A stretch of DNA of 64,000 nucleotides, from contig NC_060018.1 of assembly GCF_021134715.1 (NCBI RefSeq), positions 1,364,001 through 1,428,000 on the forward strand, read 5' to 3'. Source of the stretch: Daphnia pulex. Taxonomy: Eukaryota > Arthropoda > Branchiopoda > Diplostraca > Daphniidae. The notes under the pieces were generated by a model, which made no database searches, had not been told where the DNA came from, and saw nothing but the letters and a program-made list of their open reading frames with translations. Positions 46,587-59,696 of this stretch are shown one piece after another; within the stretch, counting starts at the first letter, position 1, and the number at the start of each line of letters is the position of its first letter. A program made the translations under genes and the position numbers.

Positions 46587-49500
46587 TCAGACGTGCGAAT
46601 CCTGGTCGAAACTGGTTCGGCGTGAGGATTCCGGCGAGCTCAGCGAGACCGGCAACGTGGGTTTCTTGAGAACTTGTGGCTTCATTTTGAGTTGCGGTCG
46701 ATTGGCATCAACCGAGGAGGGCGATGTGGCGGCAGCGGCCGCTTCGGCAGCAAACGCTACGGGAAGGACGGGCATCGGAGTAGCGTAGAGGTGGTTCATG
46801 TGGTGCGGAAAACGATTAGCTATCTTGGGCGTGATGGGACGCATGCTAGACGAAATGGGAGCTGCAGATCCGTAAGCTGTGACGCTGACTTTAACCGAGG
46901 GCCGGGGGGAGGCTTCCGTGACCGTGACGGCCATCGCTGGGGTAGCAGTGGTCTCCGTGACTGTTGTCGAAGCGGAAACGGAAGAAGCAGCAGCGTCGGC
47001 TTTGTCTTTCTTGATCTGCTTAATGGTACTTTTCTTTAATGTACTCTGATTCTGCATGGCAAAAGTCTCGGCGGCTGTCGTCATATCGGGACTGCCCGGG
47101 CTGGAACTGTTGCTACTGCCGCTGCTGCTCTCCGATTCGTGTCGTTGTCTGCTGGCCGGATCGACCAAACTGTCACCTTCTTTTGGGCTGGAACTGAGCG
47201 GCAGTGATGGAGGCAAGTCCATCACCAAGTCGGGCGTGTGCTTGGGTCTTTGAGGCTGCGAAGTGGCTGCGGTTGCTGGGACCACAGGTACTGCAGCCGG
47301 CGTCGATGTGATGGATGTCCTCTTTTCCCAAAGATCACGTCGGCGAACAAACGAGCCCTTAGCTGGAGCCAATGCAGATCCGTGATCGTTGGCAGCAGCC
47401 GCACCTTCCGTCGTTTTGGCTTCACTCCAACCGCCCACTGAAATGTTGAGCTTTTCTGGTCCAGTGGAGCGTTCCAAGTTGATCATACTCCTCGTCTCCC
47501 ATCTCTGTCGCCGAAATACGGGCGCGTTTTCCACTTCCAGGGTGGCTTCCAAATTCTGCAAACTCCCAGCTTGATTGGCCGGTTCCAGTCGAGCCTTTTC
47601 GACAACGGGCACCGGCAGTTCGTGATCCAATTCTTGATCCAGTGTGTCCAGACTAGTGAAACTATCGCAAAGGCTCTTTTCGTCGCTGAGCGTCAAACTC
47701 TCAGAGAGGCTGTCCCGGTCGCCGCTGTCGTCCAAATGGGTCACCACCGTGGCCGGAAAATTCGTCAGGGTCTCGTTAATGGCTTGCTCCGTGCAACGCA
47801 CCGACGATGGCACGACCAATGGGTCTGCTGCCACCGCTTCCTCCACCACCGCTGCCGCAACGCTCTGCTGGGCACAGAAATAACAAAATTATAGATTACA
47901 CAATCAATTACAGGAGAGATTCAACCGGAACCGAATCCATTAGAAGTGAAGGTGTTTGCTTCCGATCACAGGCAGAGTCCGGGTATCAAATTATTATTTT
48001 GTTTTTTGTTTTTTTGCTTTCACATTCGGTTGACCAAGAAGAAGGATAAAAACACTCCCCCAAACACGCAAACAATCCATCAGGCAGAACGAAAATAATA
48101 ACAGAAGAGTGGTGGTGGTGGTCTTGTTTCGGAAATGTATATACGGCATCACTCCAAAGAGAGAGAGAGAAAAAGAATATTTTTTTTGGAAAATGCTAAC
48201 CAACATGCAAACGATTAAACATAGCCAAAAGAAGATTGCGGTGGTGTGGTGGTAATCTAAAAAGCGATACGGTCAAGAAAGACAGATGGCATTAAGCAAA
48301 ACGGACATGAAACTGGAAAAAAACAAAAACCAAAGGCGAAATAATAAAAAAAAAAAAAAAGCGACGACGTACGAGGTCAAACAGAGGTGTGAACTACCTC
48401 TTTGGCAACACTCTCCATCACCGAAGATGTCGAAACTATCGGACAAACGACGGTTGAGGATCCGTTGCTATTGCAGACGATTGTGACTGATGATTGAGGC
48501 GAAACCGATAGCTTCGGGCTGGGCGGCGGGTGCAAAGCAGGTCCCTGACAAGATAGAGTTGTCGGTCGTACCAAAGCTATTGTCGGTCCAGTTCGCACAC
48601 GTTTCTCCAAGCTAAAAAATAAAATGACGTATAAATAATCAAATTAATTTAATTTATTCACGTTTAAGTACCTGGGTGATGGTAGAGACGGAACTGGTGA
48701 TTCGGAATCAATCGACTCTGAACCTGTCAGCGCCCGACTGTCCTGCCTTATCTTGGAAAGTCGTGCTGAAGAAGCCGACGCATCACTGGAACTTGAAGTT
48801 CGACGGCGAGCAGCGGCGGCAGACTCTTCTGAGCTGCTGCTTCCACTGGTTGTCGACATTTTCCCGATTTCCAGACGCTCTCGATCTTCGTCCCTGATGC
48901 GCAGCATGATATACTTGTCGGGAACGAGTCCATCACGACCGTCTTTGGTTCCCTTCCACCAGTCGCTCGACACTTGAGTGTACAGCGTCAGCAGATCGCC
49001 CTTCTTAAAACTGAGTTCGCGCTGCGATCGGGCCGTGAAATCAAACTGAGCAATTGCTTCCAGCGTTTCCGCTTCTACATAGTCGGAAAAAAAATACACG
49101 ATTAGTCTGTAAAGTCGAAAAACAACCGGAAGGGAATCAAATAATAAAATAATAAATGGGTAAAAAAAAACAAAAAAACTCACTGCCAAACAATTGCAAG
49201 CTGATATCTTTTTCCCGAAACACTGAATCTGAAAGGTTAACCGAAGAAAAAATACGGGAAAAATGAAGTCAACCGAGGAATAACTAAAAAAAAGGGTCGT
49301 GTGACAATCGATCGATTTTTGTTTACCATCTTCCGAAGGATAGACTTCGGAATCTACTTCTTCCGACATGGTATCAGACGGGGCCTCGCCCACTTCCCTG
49401 CAGGACGATAAAAAAAAAAGGCAAAAAGAAAAATTAAATATGGAACTTCTTTGTGTTGTTTGTGAGCGATAAGAAAGGATACGTACCCTTCGTCGGGTTC

Positions 49501-52500
49501 TCTGGAGATGTATCGTTCGTAGAGGACGCCGCCGTCATTGGGGAAGATGTCTTCGGCATTGATGATGATATTCTTAATCAATTCATTAACCAAATTTTGA
49601 TACTGCACTTGATCCTTGTCTTCCGGAACCGGGACTAGAGTAGGGCCGAAACAGATGGCCAAATTATAAGGATCCATCATGTTTTCGTCGCTGTATTCGG
49701 ATAAGCTATCAAAAAAGAGACGGGCAAAATAAACAAACAAACAAACAAATTAGGAAAAAAAGGGTACGAGCACTTTATCAGACACACACACCGTGACCTT
49801 GACTTACTGATTCAAAAAGGAAAAGAGATAGCGCATCACGACAAAGACGGGCCGTGGCAAAGTCTGGACCACTTCCCTCATCCGAGTTTTGAAATCCTCC
49901 TTGGAAGGGAGCTCTGTCGTTAAAAATAAATCGCATGAGCAATCCGACCGGAACAAAAAAAACCGACCGGTACTTTTTTTTATATTTATAGACTTACGTG
50001 CCAATTCCATGAACTGATCGAAAAATAGGATGGGGAACAGGGGCTCCCTCAGCTCGCGCAGGTACAATTTAAAAACGCCGGCCACCGAATTGATATCGGA
50101 GGCGTCGGTGACGTCAGCCAGCGGATCTTCGCCACGCTCGAACGACTCGCGGAAGTTGTTGATCTCCACCTGACTGCCGGAGACGCGGTAGATGCCCTGA
50201 TGGTGCAAGCCGTAAAGATTGATGACGCGAATGCAGCTCTTCATCACCAGCGGAATTTCTTCATTGGTGGCTTCCAGGTACTCCTCCAGGCTGCCTCCAA
50301 AGAGTTTAGGCTGGCCAATCAATGGGGTTCGACCTATCCTTCGACGTCGCGGCTTTCCGCCCAGCGGATTGGGAGTCGTGGCGACGGTCGACAGAGAAGC
50401 CAATTTCGGCGACGTCGGCAACTGAGATCCGTCCTGGGCCAATGTCTTGTGAATCAATTCGTACTTGGCCTGCAGCCGATGCATCAGGTTGGATTTCAAA
50501 ATGTACTCGTGAAATTTCTAATGGTGAATATAAAAAAACAGACAAGCAATTAAAATTAAATTGACCGTCAGCGTGTCATTCAAAATAATGAATACATTCA
50601 GGTAGAAATCTTCCGTTTCTTGTCGGTCGGCGCGTAATTTGAGCAAGGCGGCTTCTGGCTGTTTGAAAGGGGCCGTCGACGGTGGGAACTTGTCATCATC
50701 GATAGTTGCGGCGGCGGCGAAATACGGCGTGACGTCGTAGTCCTTGGCCGAAATCATCTCCATGAGAGAGCTCTCGGCCGTCTCTAGTGTCTTCCAGACC
50801 TCCTCCGACTCGGCCCGCAGCGAGGTCAGACGCTTGTGCAGCTGCAAGTAGCGCGACTCGAATTCCTCACGCACCTGGGGGACCATCATCAATTCGAAAC
50901 TTCCCTGAAACCATAAAAAAACGAGAGAGAAACAAAAATTACAGGCTTTTACCCATTGATAGAGGCCATTTTGACACACCACACGAAGGAAGAAAAACAT
51001 GTATTAATTATAGCAATAATGCTTCCGTTTACTACAAGGCAATAACCAAGCAACCCACCTCGTCGATCTTGTTCTGATAGGTGGCCGCGTCAAATTTTTT
51101 CGGAATCATAAAGGCCGTGTGATTGGCTTCCAGGAAGCGCTGTTTATCCGCTCTAGAGTCCAGGTTGCTCAAGCACTTGTTCATGCCGTCGACGCTTATC
51201 TAGAAAACAAAAGTAGACATGAGCATTATCCAATTGGGAAGCCCGTCGAGCGACACACAGTCGCACTGTCAAACAAACGTACTTGGAGCGAGCGACGAAT
51301 GTTCTCTTCGGCCGAAACGTGAACTTGCAGCGCCCGGCCCACGCAATTGTGGAAGCCAATGTCCATACACTGTCGCCAATCGGAAATCGATAAGTGGACG
51401 AGTTGAAGAAAAAATTTTAATTAGTCGTCGAATAAGCGACAGGAAGGAGAGGTGTTTGAGTCTATTACGTCAATGATATCGGAGAGATCGTCGATAAAGT
51501 ACTTGTGAACGGCCGAGTTGGCAGCGTCCATGCAGAGAACGTACTCGTTGCGCGCCTTGAGGGCCTTGAGATGAGCGTCGTTGTATTTGGCCTGTCGCTT
51601 GGCGATCTCCTTTTCAATCAATTTGAATTTCTTCGACTTTTCCAGCTTTTCGCGAGCGATCGACGACTCCAATTTCTGGCGCTGCGCCTCGACGTAGCGC
51701 AGCTTCGTATCGGCTTGCCTCTGCTCCAGCTGGTACATCTGCGACGTCTTCATGGCCGCGTGCAATTCGTGCAGCACCTTCAACAGCTCTTCGTGACTCT
51801 CGTATCCCACTTCGCGGCACTAAAAAAACACCCAAACAAAACATTTTTACGTGCTATTGATGGCGAGTTAGACTCGAGATGACTCTAACAGCCACTATGT
51901 ACGTAGTTGTATACTTCATTTCATTTTACATTTGAAAGAAGAGAGAAAAAAATGGTCACTTAAACGAGTCGCGTTTGTTAGGTGGAAGGAGAAAACACAA
52001 ACAGTCGAAAATAAAAGCTTAACGACCGTAGGCGGGAAGAAGCCGTATACATGCAACAAGAGCCAGATGGGCGATACTACTTGCACGCGGTACCAGGAAA
52101 ACAAAAAAAAATCGAGCTCCTAATGACTTTATTTAGATAGTCCAATTGAAAACAAAAGGGAGAGAGAGAGAGAGAAACTTACACGTCGGTAGATGCGTTG
52201 GACTTCTTCGGTGACCTGGCCGAGGCGCTGGATGACCGTGTTGGCGTAAATGTCGCTCAGCAGGGCGTGATCTCTGGCTTGACGTTTGGTCTGTGCCACC
52301 AAGTGCTGCCAAGAGGCGTAGCTGGAAAACAAGTGCCACTGCTCCCGTCTGTTTTGGTTGAATTGTCAAAACAACAAATAATTCGAAACGAAATGAATAA
52401 CAGTGAAAGATAAATAGTCTATACTGTTTGACAAAACTAAAAAAGGCCATCATCGTTAACTAAAAAAGAAAAAAATACGGGACCGTTTGCTTAAGAAAAT

Positions 52501-55500
52501 TCATTTCATCTGAAGAGGCTGGTGTGACGTTACAACGGATTTTTTCGAGGGGAGAAAATATATCGTCGTGAGCGTGACGGAGAAAAAGTTTTTTTAAATA
52601 AACGGGATTCCGTTAATAATATATATCTTGCCGCTTGAAAAACTGAAATGTGTTTGCCGAGAGAGAGAGAGAGAGCTCTAGCCGTTTATCAAGACAAGAA
52701 ACTGACGTCGACTTTCACCATTCAGCTCTGCAATCAACTTCTTTGATGCTTTTTTTTTCTTCTTCTCCTTCGGTTGGCCCGTCTAAATTTGGAAGAGCGA
52801 CGCGAGGGAGGAAAGCTACACCCCCCTACTTCTCTGTATTTATAGCTTTCCTCCACTTCAAGTCAACGGAAAAAAATCGACCTCTTTCAACCCACACACA
52901 CACATGTGTTTGGGGCTCACGAAAAGCAATCAAACCGGTACGACTCTCTATAATCTATTTTGACCGCTGTGAATGTAGTTAACAAATGTCAGCGGACCGG
53001 AAACTTTGAATACTGGAATGAAATGGGATATCCTGGCTGTTATCGTTCCTTGGTTGTTGTTTTTTCTCCCCCTTATCCCTGCTTCCAAACTTCCCAGCGT
53101 AATCCATTAACAAACAGAAAGAAAAAGAGTGTTTGGTCCATCTTCGTGGTCCAAGTCGTTAGAATCTTTCCGAAAATCGTTGGAAAAACACAAGTTTAAA
53201 ATTTTTTCCTCAGATAAGAAGAGCGTACAAGATGTACAACAAGGCGTGGACGCATGTTGTTGTAGGGGAGGAGCTTATTCATAACCAGTTCTTGTTTTGG
53301 TTTCAAAGGAAAAGGAAAACATTGCCTGCTTATCGGTTCCCCCCCATATCTTGCACACAAGCCGATTTCATGAAATTCAAATCCGAAACAAGTGCGCAGC
53401 GGAAGAGAGAGAAAAGGTTGATGACCAATTGGATTGAGCTTACTTTTGCTTTTGCTCCTTGTGGCGGGCCGACAAACTCTTGGAAAGCTTGTCGAGGTTT
53501 TTGCTGTAGTCCAGCTCCACTTCAGCCCGACGCCGGAAGAAATCCTGTAATTCGCCGACGACTGAAATTTGCGTCTCCATCCGGTAGTCGAGACATCGCA
53601 GTTGCTCATTCAGTTGTGTCCGGATATCTGTTTTGTGAACAAAAGAGTGAAGACAAGACAAAAAAGAAAAGAATTAAGCCATGCGTAGTTGGAGAAATCG
53701 GGCCATCTTTCCTCATTAATATCAACAAGGAAGCGGCGTGTTGCCCCGGCGGGTTGGAAGTTGGGTTATTAAAAAAATTTTGTTCTTTTTCTTTTTTTGA
53801 GGTCAGGCCCCTTTGGATGGAAGGATGAAATTCCTGTCGGCGCATATAGGGGAAACTTCATCAAGAGAGACCTAGATGTTTTCTGATTTACTTCTTTTTT
53901 TGGGTGTGGTATCATCAAACCCAAACAGGTATACCCTAATGGCTAGATTATCGATTCAAATTTCGTGACCATGTTGAGACACATTTGTACAAAGTAAAAT
54001 TAATGAATCCAGAAATGAAAAAATGCTTCCATCACGGTCAAGCAGGGAAACGGAGCTAACCTGTAGCATCTTGAAGGGCTTCCGTGTACTCGAACCAGGC
54101 CGAGTGGTCGTGTCCGTAGCTCATCGGCGGCCCACACCACCACTGATGTTGGTTGTTGAGAAACCAGTTTTGCATTTGAATCACTGGACTCTTGGCCATG
54201 TTGTCGATAACAAAATTTTTTCCAAACTCGACAAAACACACACACAAAATAGAGGAACCCAAAAAAAGTTTGTTTCCTCCGGTTGGGCTCTTTTGTCGGA
54301 GAGTCGACGAGAAAACAAGGCCCAGGAGAGGCCTAAAATTCAAAGATGGCTGACAGACGTACGTACTGTGGCGCTGGGCCTCATGTCAACGCATTCACTT
54401 GTCGTCGCCGATAGTGTTTTCAAACACACACAAGAGGACTCGGCGGAAGTTCTCGTCACACACGGCTGCAATCGTGTTTGTCTTGTTTCGAACCCTCGAA
54501 AAAAATCGACTCGACAGCAACAATCGACAGTGGGGGAGAAAAATGTGGAAATAGATCGGCCAGCGCACGGCACGTGTAGCTCGTAGCACGATCGCACACT
54601 CTCTACTGCGTTTCGATGGAACCTTTTTGAAAACGCTCAAAAAGCTCTCCTATGGCAATAATATAGTATCCACAACTCACAACACACAGAGCGTTATTTT
54701 ATCCCGGGAACGCCACAGGGCGTGAATCCGGCTGGTGGTGTCGTGTGCCCTGCGGGCCACGGCAGACAAGAGAGAAACAAACCGAAAAGTCCCGCCTATA
54801 ATCCCGAACCCCTCAAAAAAATGTGTTTCTACTATACTATGTGTTGGTTTCTGACTGAAAAAGGAGGCGGAGAGAGAGGGTGAAGGCACGTACGGTATGC
54901 GTTTCAGATGCACATCGACAGAGTAGAATTTTTAGAATCTTAATCGACTGTCTTATAAATGCTAGAGACAAGTCAGGCCGCGATTGCAGCGCCTCCCGTG
55001 GCCTCAATCAAACTTGGCTTTCTTTTTTTCTTTTTCTTTTTCTCTCGGTGATTTTATTTTCCGCTGTATATAGACGATTAGAGGGATGCACAGTTTCGAT
55101 TAGCTTTTCTCTCGGTGTAATTGTCCGCTTTCACAAGCTACTCAAAGGAATGATGCGGGATTATCCTCGTCCCGAACAGGTCACTTTCTATCATTAAGGG
55201 TAGGTCTTGGAATGCACGACACGTACGGAGAGTAAAGTTTGACGATGAGAAAAATAACGAGAAATCGACGTCCCCGGGATAAAAATGAGGAACGTGACTG
55301 GTCACGGACGAAGCTGGAAGCCGACTGAAGTTGGCCACAGCCCCAACAGTTGATTTTTTCCCATTGTATGTCGTTTGTTGCCAAACAAAATACAAAAAGA
55401 AAAAGATAAGAAGAAGAAAAAAGAAACTCTTCTTCTCCTTTCAGCTCCGAGTGGCGCCGGCAGGAAAAGCGACATTTATACTTTTGGGGCTAACTTATAA

Positions 55501-57404
55501 CGGCCTGAAGTTTCAAAGTCACGGTTCCTGCTTTCAAATCGTATTCATTAACTCTAGGGTTTTTGTTTTCTACTACTACTACAACTTCTCCTTTTTATTT
55601 TAAAATAAAAAAATAAAGAAATGGGTGTGTGTGTCTCACGAACACCGGTTTGGAAAAATGCGAAACATGAACCTTCACCTGAACCAGCCAAGCTGAAAAA
55701 TGTAGCGGGTTCAATGTCAAGACAATAATGAACAAGATAAGTTGAATAATAATGACACGAACAAGAGAGGGAGAGACGGTTCATAAACCTCTCTCTCCTA
55801 TTGTCAATCATATCTAATGACAAGATAGCAAAAATGTGTATACAAGCGGCAACCCTGTTTTTTTTTATCTTTCGGAGAAATCATCTTGGCGAAAAAAATA
55901 AAATCAATAAACAACTCCTGTTTACGGATGTGAAAACCGCCATCATTTGAAATTAATTCCCTGGAGAAATAAATAAAAATAAAAAACACAGGAGGAAACG
56001 AGGTCTAACCTGGGAAGACGTCTTTCGTTTCGGTGAAAGCCGGATGAATCCAGCCGTTTCGTGGCTGGATAATGCACTGAAACATGTTGTGTTGTTGTCG
56101 GGATCATCGACTAGAGCCAAGAACAAATGGGGCAGGCGAACAATGCAACAAATCCGTGGGTGAAGAACATTCAACTGAGCGACCGATCGCTGCTAACAGA
56201 CAGACACAACTGTCTGGATGAATGGAGGCAACATATGGAACTAGTTCCCATCCGCCGACATCCGACAGCATTCCGCCAACGACGACGGATAGGGGGAGAA
56301 AATCTACACCCACACATCTGGTGAGTAGACAAGGGGAGAGAAATGTTACAACCCCTCGAGCTTACTATATTTTTTCTCCTTCTTCTCAAAAAAAAAATGG
56401 CAAAATGTCTGGCCGAGGGAGAATATATTTAACTACGTAAAAGACCCCCCGTGTCCAACACCCAGCATCTTGGACATGAAGATCGTGGCGCAAGACATTA
56501 GATAAAGGCATCACTTTAAACTAAGGAAAAAGAGTCGGAGATGCATTCAAAGTTCGTGGAACAAATCTTTCGAGCACTTTTAAAAGTGCAGGGTCTCGTT
56601 TATCAACGTCCAGATGACCCCCACCCAGTTTTTAAAGAGGACCAGTCAACAATTTTCATAGAAAAATGGCATCTGGTCTTCTGCGCAGCTGCCATTTAAC
56701 ACCAACGGCAAAACAACAAAAGATTGTCAAAATCCAAGGAGAAACATCAAACAATTTGATCAGAGGCCAAAAAATTTGTCATTTCCTTTTCCGGTTTTGA
56801 CCAGAGTGCGTAGTCGTGAGGGTATCATCACGAACCAAACATTCGTATTGTTGCCAATGATTCCTAGCTAGTAGTTTATACAAAGTAACGGATAATCTGT
56901 TTTTATTTTGCTTTTGACGACGACGAAACGTGTGATAACGAGCATCACCTTGAACACGACTCGTAGACCGTGATAAGGAAAACAGCAACCGAATGCTTCC
57001 GGTGGCTTCCGACCGCAGAAAGCCCTTCTACCTTATTGCGTCTAAACTTCTTCCCAACTCAGAGACTCGACTCATTTCCTATATAATATGTACGAGAGCG
57101 ACTGTTGCTATTCGCCCTTTGCATTTCGGCACTCTAGGGGATTCGCGGTTTGTGATCATAAATGCACGTCAATGAGTGAAAACATATCAATATATACAAT
57201 CCAAATCAACCACACACGATGTAGAATCTAATAATAATCAGAAAAAAGTGAGATAGTACCTTTCACTTGTGAGTCGAGTTCCCACAGAAACTCTTTGTCT
57301 TTGCGTGCCATTTTCTTGGCACTCTCTGGCGGGACGACCGTTTGTTGTTGGACAGCAGATGAGACCGGCGCCGAAATGTTGAGGACGATTTTGTTGGCCG
57401 ACAT
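46587..57404 (-). CDS. srGAP: SLIT-ROBO Rho GTPase-activating protein (F-BAR, RhoGAP, SH3)
   Basis: Distal isoform exons: 57260-57404, 53444-53627, 52183-52348, 51469-51819, 51283-51369, 51059-51199, 50596-50904, 49998-50517, 49808-49913, 49487-49705, 49327-49397, 49184-49228 (cassette), 48672-49074, 48398-48611, 46587-47867; 4242 nt, 1413 aa. The F-BAR domain begins IRTQLNEQLRCLDY (about 50) and includes DFFRRRAEVELDYSKNL and KARNEYVL. RhoGAP, about 535-740: GIYRVSG with the arginine finger near 572, SVAGVFKLYLRELREPLFP, ENMMDPYNLAICFGP. SH3, about 785-840: AIAQFDFTARSQRELSFKKGD, SDWWKG. The last exon is a 427-codon disordered tail ending DSHV. The family shapes membranes and inactivates Rac/Cdc42/Rho at the cortex downstream of Robo. 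The start is the first in-frame ATG of the exon; other first exons are listed separately. Confidence 0.95.
49184..49228 (-). CDS. srGAP: 45-nt cassette exon of srGAP upstream of the SH3 domain
   Basis: Bounded by TTTCAG and GTGAGT. It begins and ends in phase 1, so it can be included or skipped without breaking the frame. It encodes DSVFREKDISLQLFG between the acidic linker (YPSED) and the SH3 domain. Inclusion is inferred from splice sites and phase, not observed. Confidence 0.55.
54061..54199 (-). CDS. srGAP: Candidate alternative first coding exon of srGAP (proximal)
   Basis: The ATG at 54197-54199 opens 46 codons (MAKSPVIQMQ..., rich in Trp/His: NQHQWWCGPP) and ends in phase 1 at a GTTAGC donor. 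That phase fits exactly the srGAP exon at 53627, giving ...LQDAT-DIRTQLNEQ. No stop interrupts it. It would replace the 48 residues of the distal exon. Function of the N-terminus is unknown. Confidence 0.55.
56010..56085 (-). CDS. srGAP: Candidate alternative first coding exon of srGAP (middle)
   Basis: The ATG at 56083-56085 opens 25 codons (MFQCIIQPRNGWIHPAF...) and ends in phase 1 at a GTTAGA donor, again compatible with the F-BAR exon at 53627. It is short, so the evidence is the coincidence of ATG, open frame, donor and phase. Confidence 0.45.
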
Positions 57405-58119
57405 TTCACACGTAATGAAGAGACTAGCAGCACACACGGCCAAAGATGGAGAGAGATGGGGAAGTCTCTCTGACGCCAACTTCTTACACGGCACAGCAGC
57501 ACATACAGACGACACACTGGCAGAAGCTTTTTATTCTTTTCTCCTCTCTGATTTTTGTGTGTGGGGGAGTGAGATCAAACGCCCCACCCTGACATCTTGA
57601 TAGAGAGTCCAACTTTTCGGTTACTTTTTTCTGTCGTGCCAAGAACGCCTCGTCGCTTTTCGAGTCAAACACTATAACGTCAAACGGAGAGATCGAAAAG
57701 AGGCGGCAAGTTGAACGAGACGGTTGAAAATCCAAACTAACGCAAGCAAGGCACATTTCACTTTGACTTACCCCTATCGCGTCGTCCCACCTCCACACAC
57801 AATGCTCCTCCTTCCTTGCCCAGCTGCAGCCGTTCGGGCTCAATGGAGATTTTCAATAACAGGGCTACGCTCGCGTCACCTAGCGGCTGTACTCAGCAAC
57901 ATGCCTTCTGATTACTTTGTGTTTTAATCGTTTTCATAAAATCTAAAGGTGTTGGCCGGATTTTAATACTTGTTTTGAAAATTTTAAATTATTCTCGATT
58001 TATTAATTGTATTTTTCATCTGTTTTAATCGTATTTTCAATTTCCGTACGATTGCGATGGTGAAGCGTAGCTAATGGAGCTGATTTGACAGTTCACAACA
58101 CAAACAAAGTTGGGAAAAC
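57405..58119. promoter_or_regulatory. Shared divergent upstream region of srGAP and BRK1
   Basis: About 715 bp lies between the srGAP distal ATG (minus) and the BRK1 ATG (plus). It contains both 5' UTRs and presumably both promoters. No TATA box was recognised. Arrangement-based inference. Confidence 0.5.
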
Positions 58120-58482
58120 ATGTCGACGAAACAAACCCTTCAAAAACAAACCCAGCAAGATTGGGCCAACAGAGAATACATTGAAGTCATCACCAGCAGC
58201 ATTAAAAAGATTACCGATTTTCTCAATTCTTTTGGTAGGACACTACAAACTGACAAATTTTAGTTTCATCGTAAAACCCGTTTCCTTGCACATGCCCACA
58301 CAGATATGTCTTGCCGAGGACGACTAGCAGTGCTCAACGAAAAAATCACCAGACTAGAAAGAAAAATTGAATACTTGGAAGCCAGAGTAATATTTTTCAA
58401 TATAAATGTGATCATGATTATTTAATTTACCATTTTCATCATTCGTCCATTGTAGGTAACGAAAGGCGACACCCTGACATGA
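58120..58482 (+). CDS. BRK1: BRK1/HSPC300, smallest subunit of the SCAR/WAVE complex
   Basis: Exons 58120-58234, 58304-58386, 58456-58482; 225 nt, 74 aa (human 75). [30 protein letters not shown], then [20 protein letters not shown] and [10 protein letters not shown] align along the full length with human BRK1. It is almost entirely a coiled coil that trimerises with WAVE and Abi in the WAVE regulatory complex, which activates Arp2/3 downstream of Rac. Splice phases are 1 and 0, all GT-AG. It is head-to-head with srGAP. Confidence 0.97.
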
Positions 58483-59696
58483 AGCTTCCCAAAACACAGT
58501 ACAAATTTGCCTTCCCTTTTACTCTAAGCCCTTTTTTTTACACATATTTGGTCGCATTAGTTGAATAGACAGTGCATCACTTGATGAATTGATTCATTAT
58601 TACTGTAATGAAAAGACTCTTTAAAGATTCTTTGTATCACTCCTTCTTTGCACTTATTATAGTGTTAGGTTAACTACTACTGTGGAATGCAAAATACTTC
58701 TTGATTCTGGGAATGACAAAAATGTGCTACTATCGTGAAATCAAAACAAGTCCAACTTGTTTAGATTTTTTTTCAAAGTCCAAGAAACTGGTTTAATTTT
58801 CCACTCCTCTTATCATTAGGAACTACTCAAAATGCTAGTCATACATGGTCAACAAAGTGTTCCCCTTTCTACAAGATTCAAAGATCCCAGATAATTTTTT
58901 CACTCACTTCAATAACGAAAGCGAAATTGATGTTGGCCTTTAAAATGTCTCGCATGAATGACGTCTATACCTCAGAAGTGGTCCCTGTCATTTTCTGCGG
59001 TGCCCCACCAACGTACTCATTCAACCACAAATAGTTATTATGGAGCACACGATACTTTGGTCAGGAGAGGGAGACCAAAAAACTGGCGAATATCTAAGGC
59101 AGCGGAATACGCCGTGTGGTCAAAAAGTTGGAACGACGAAATATCGCCTGAACATGGATTGAGTTGTACTTTTTAACAGGTATCCTGGGAAGTAAACCCG
59201 TCGCGTCATTACGCAAGCTTCCAAACAAAGTATAAATCAGCGAAACAAAAGCGTTGGCCGTCAGCCGACTGACCGTGAATCGGCGTTGAAATGTGATTAT
59301 GAGCGGAACGAGGGAGAAAGCGGAATTCGACCGATTGGGGACGAAACGCTTGCACACGCCTGGGAAACCCTTCAAAATCTGGCCATCAAATTCTAATTAA
59401 TTCACACGTGTAGCACACGACGAAGCTTGACAAGTTGCGGTTGGTTAAAATGTGACAAACTAAAGTCTATATCTAAGTCAAAGGACTGAAAGCCCTGGGG
59501 TGGCGTTAATCCTTCAACCTAAAGTTCCATGTCGTGTATATATATTGCTTGCTGCGGTTCATTTTTTAAAATGTAAACATCTCCGATAAAAAATAATCTT
59601 TACTGGCAACATATTTCTTCCTTATCAGCTATTTAAAAAACAAAGTCATAAAGGCGTGTGTATTTTGGTACCAAAACAAAATTTACTTTTAAAAAG
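58483..59696. other. Convergent region between BRK1 and rolling stone, no gene seen
   Basis: Contains 3' UTRs of the flanking genes. Open frames up to about 93 codons on either strand have no recognisable features. No canonical AATAAA was noticed for BRK1. Confidence 0.55.

Noticed and set aside
46674..47894. Plus-strand open frames opposite the last srGAP exon
   Set aside because: Antisense shadows of a long coding exon with matching phase and a known gene context.
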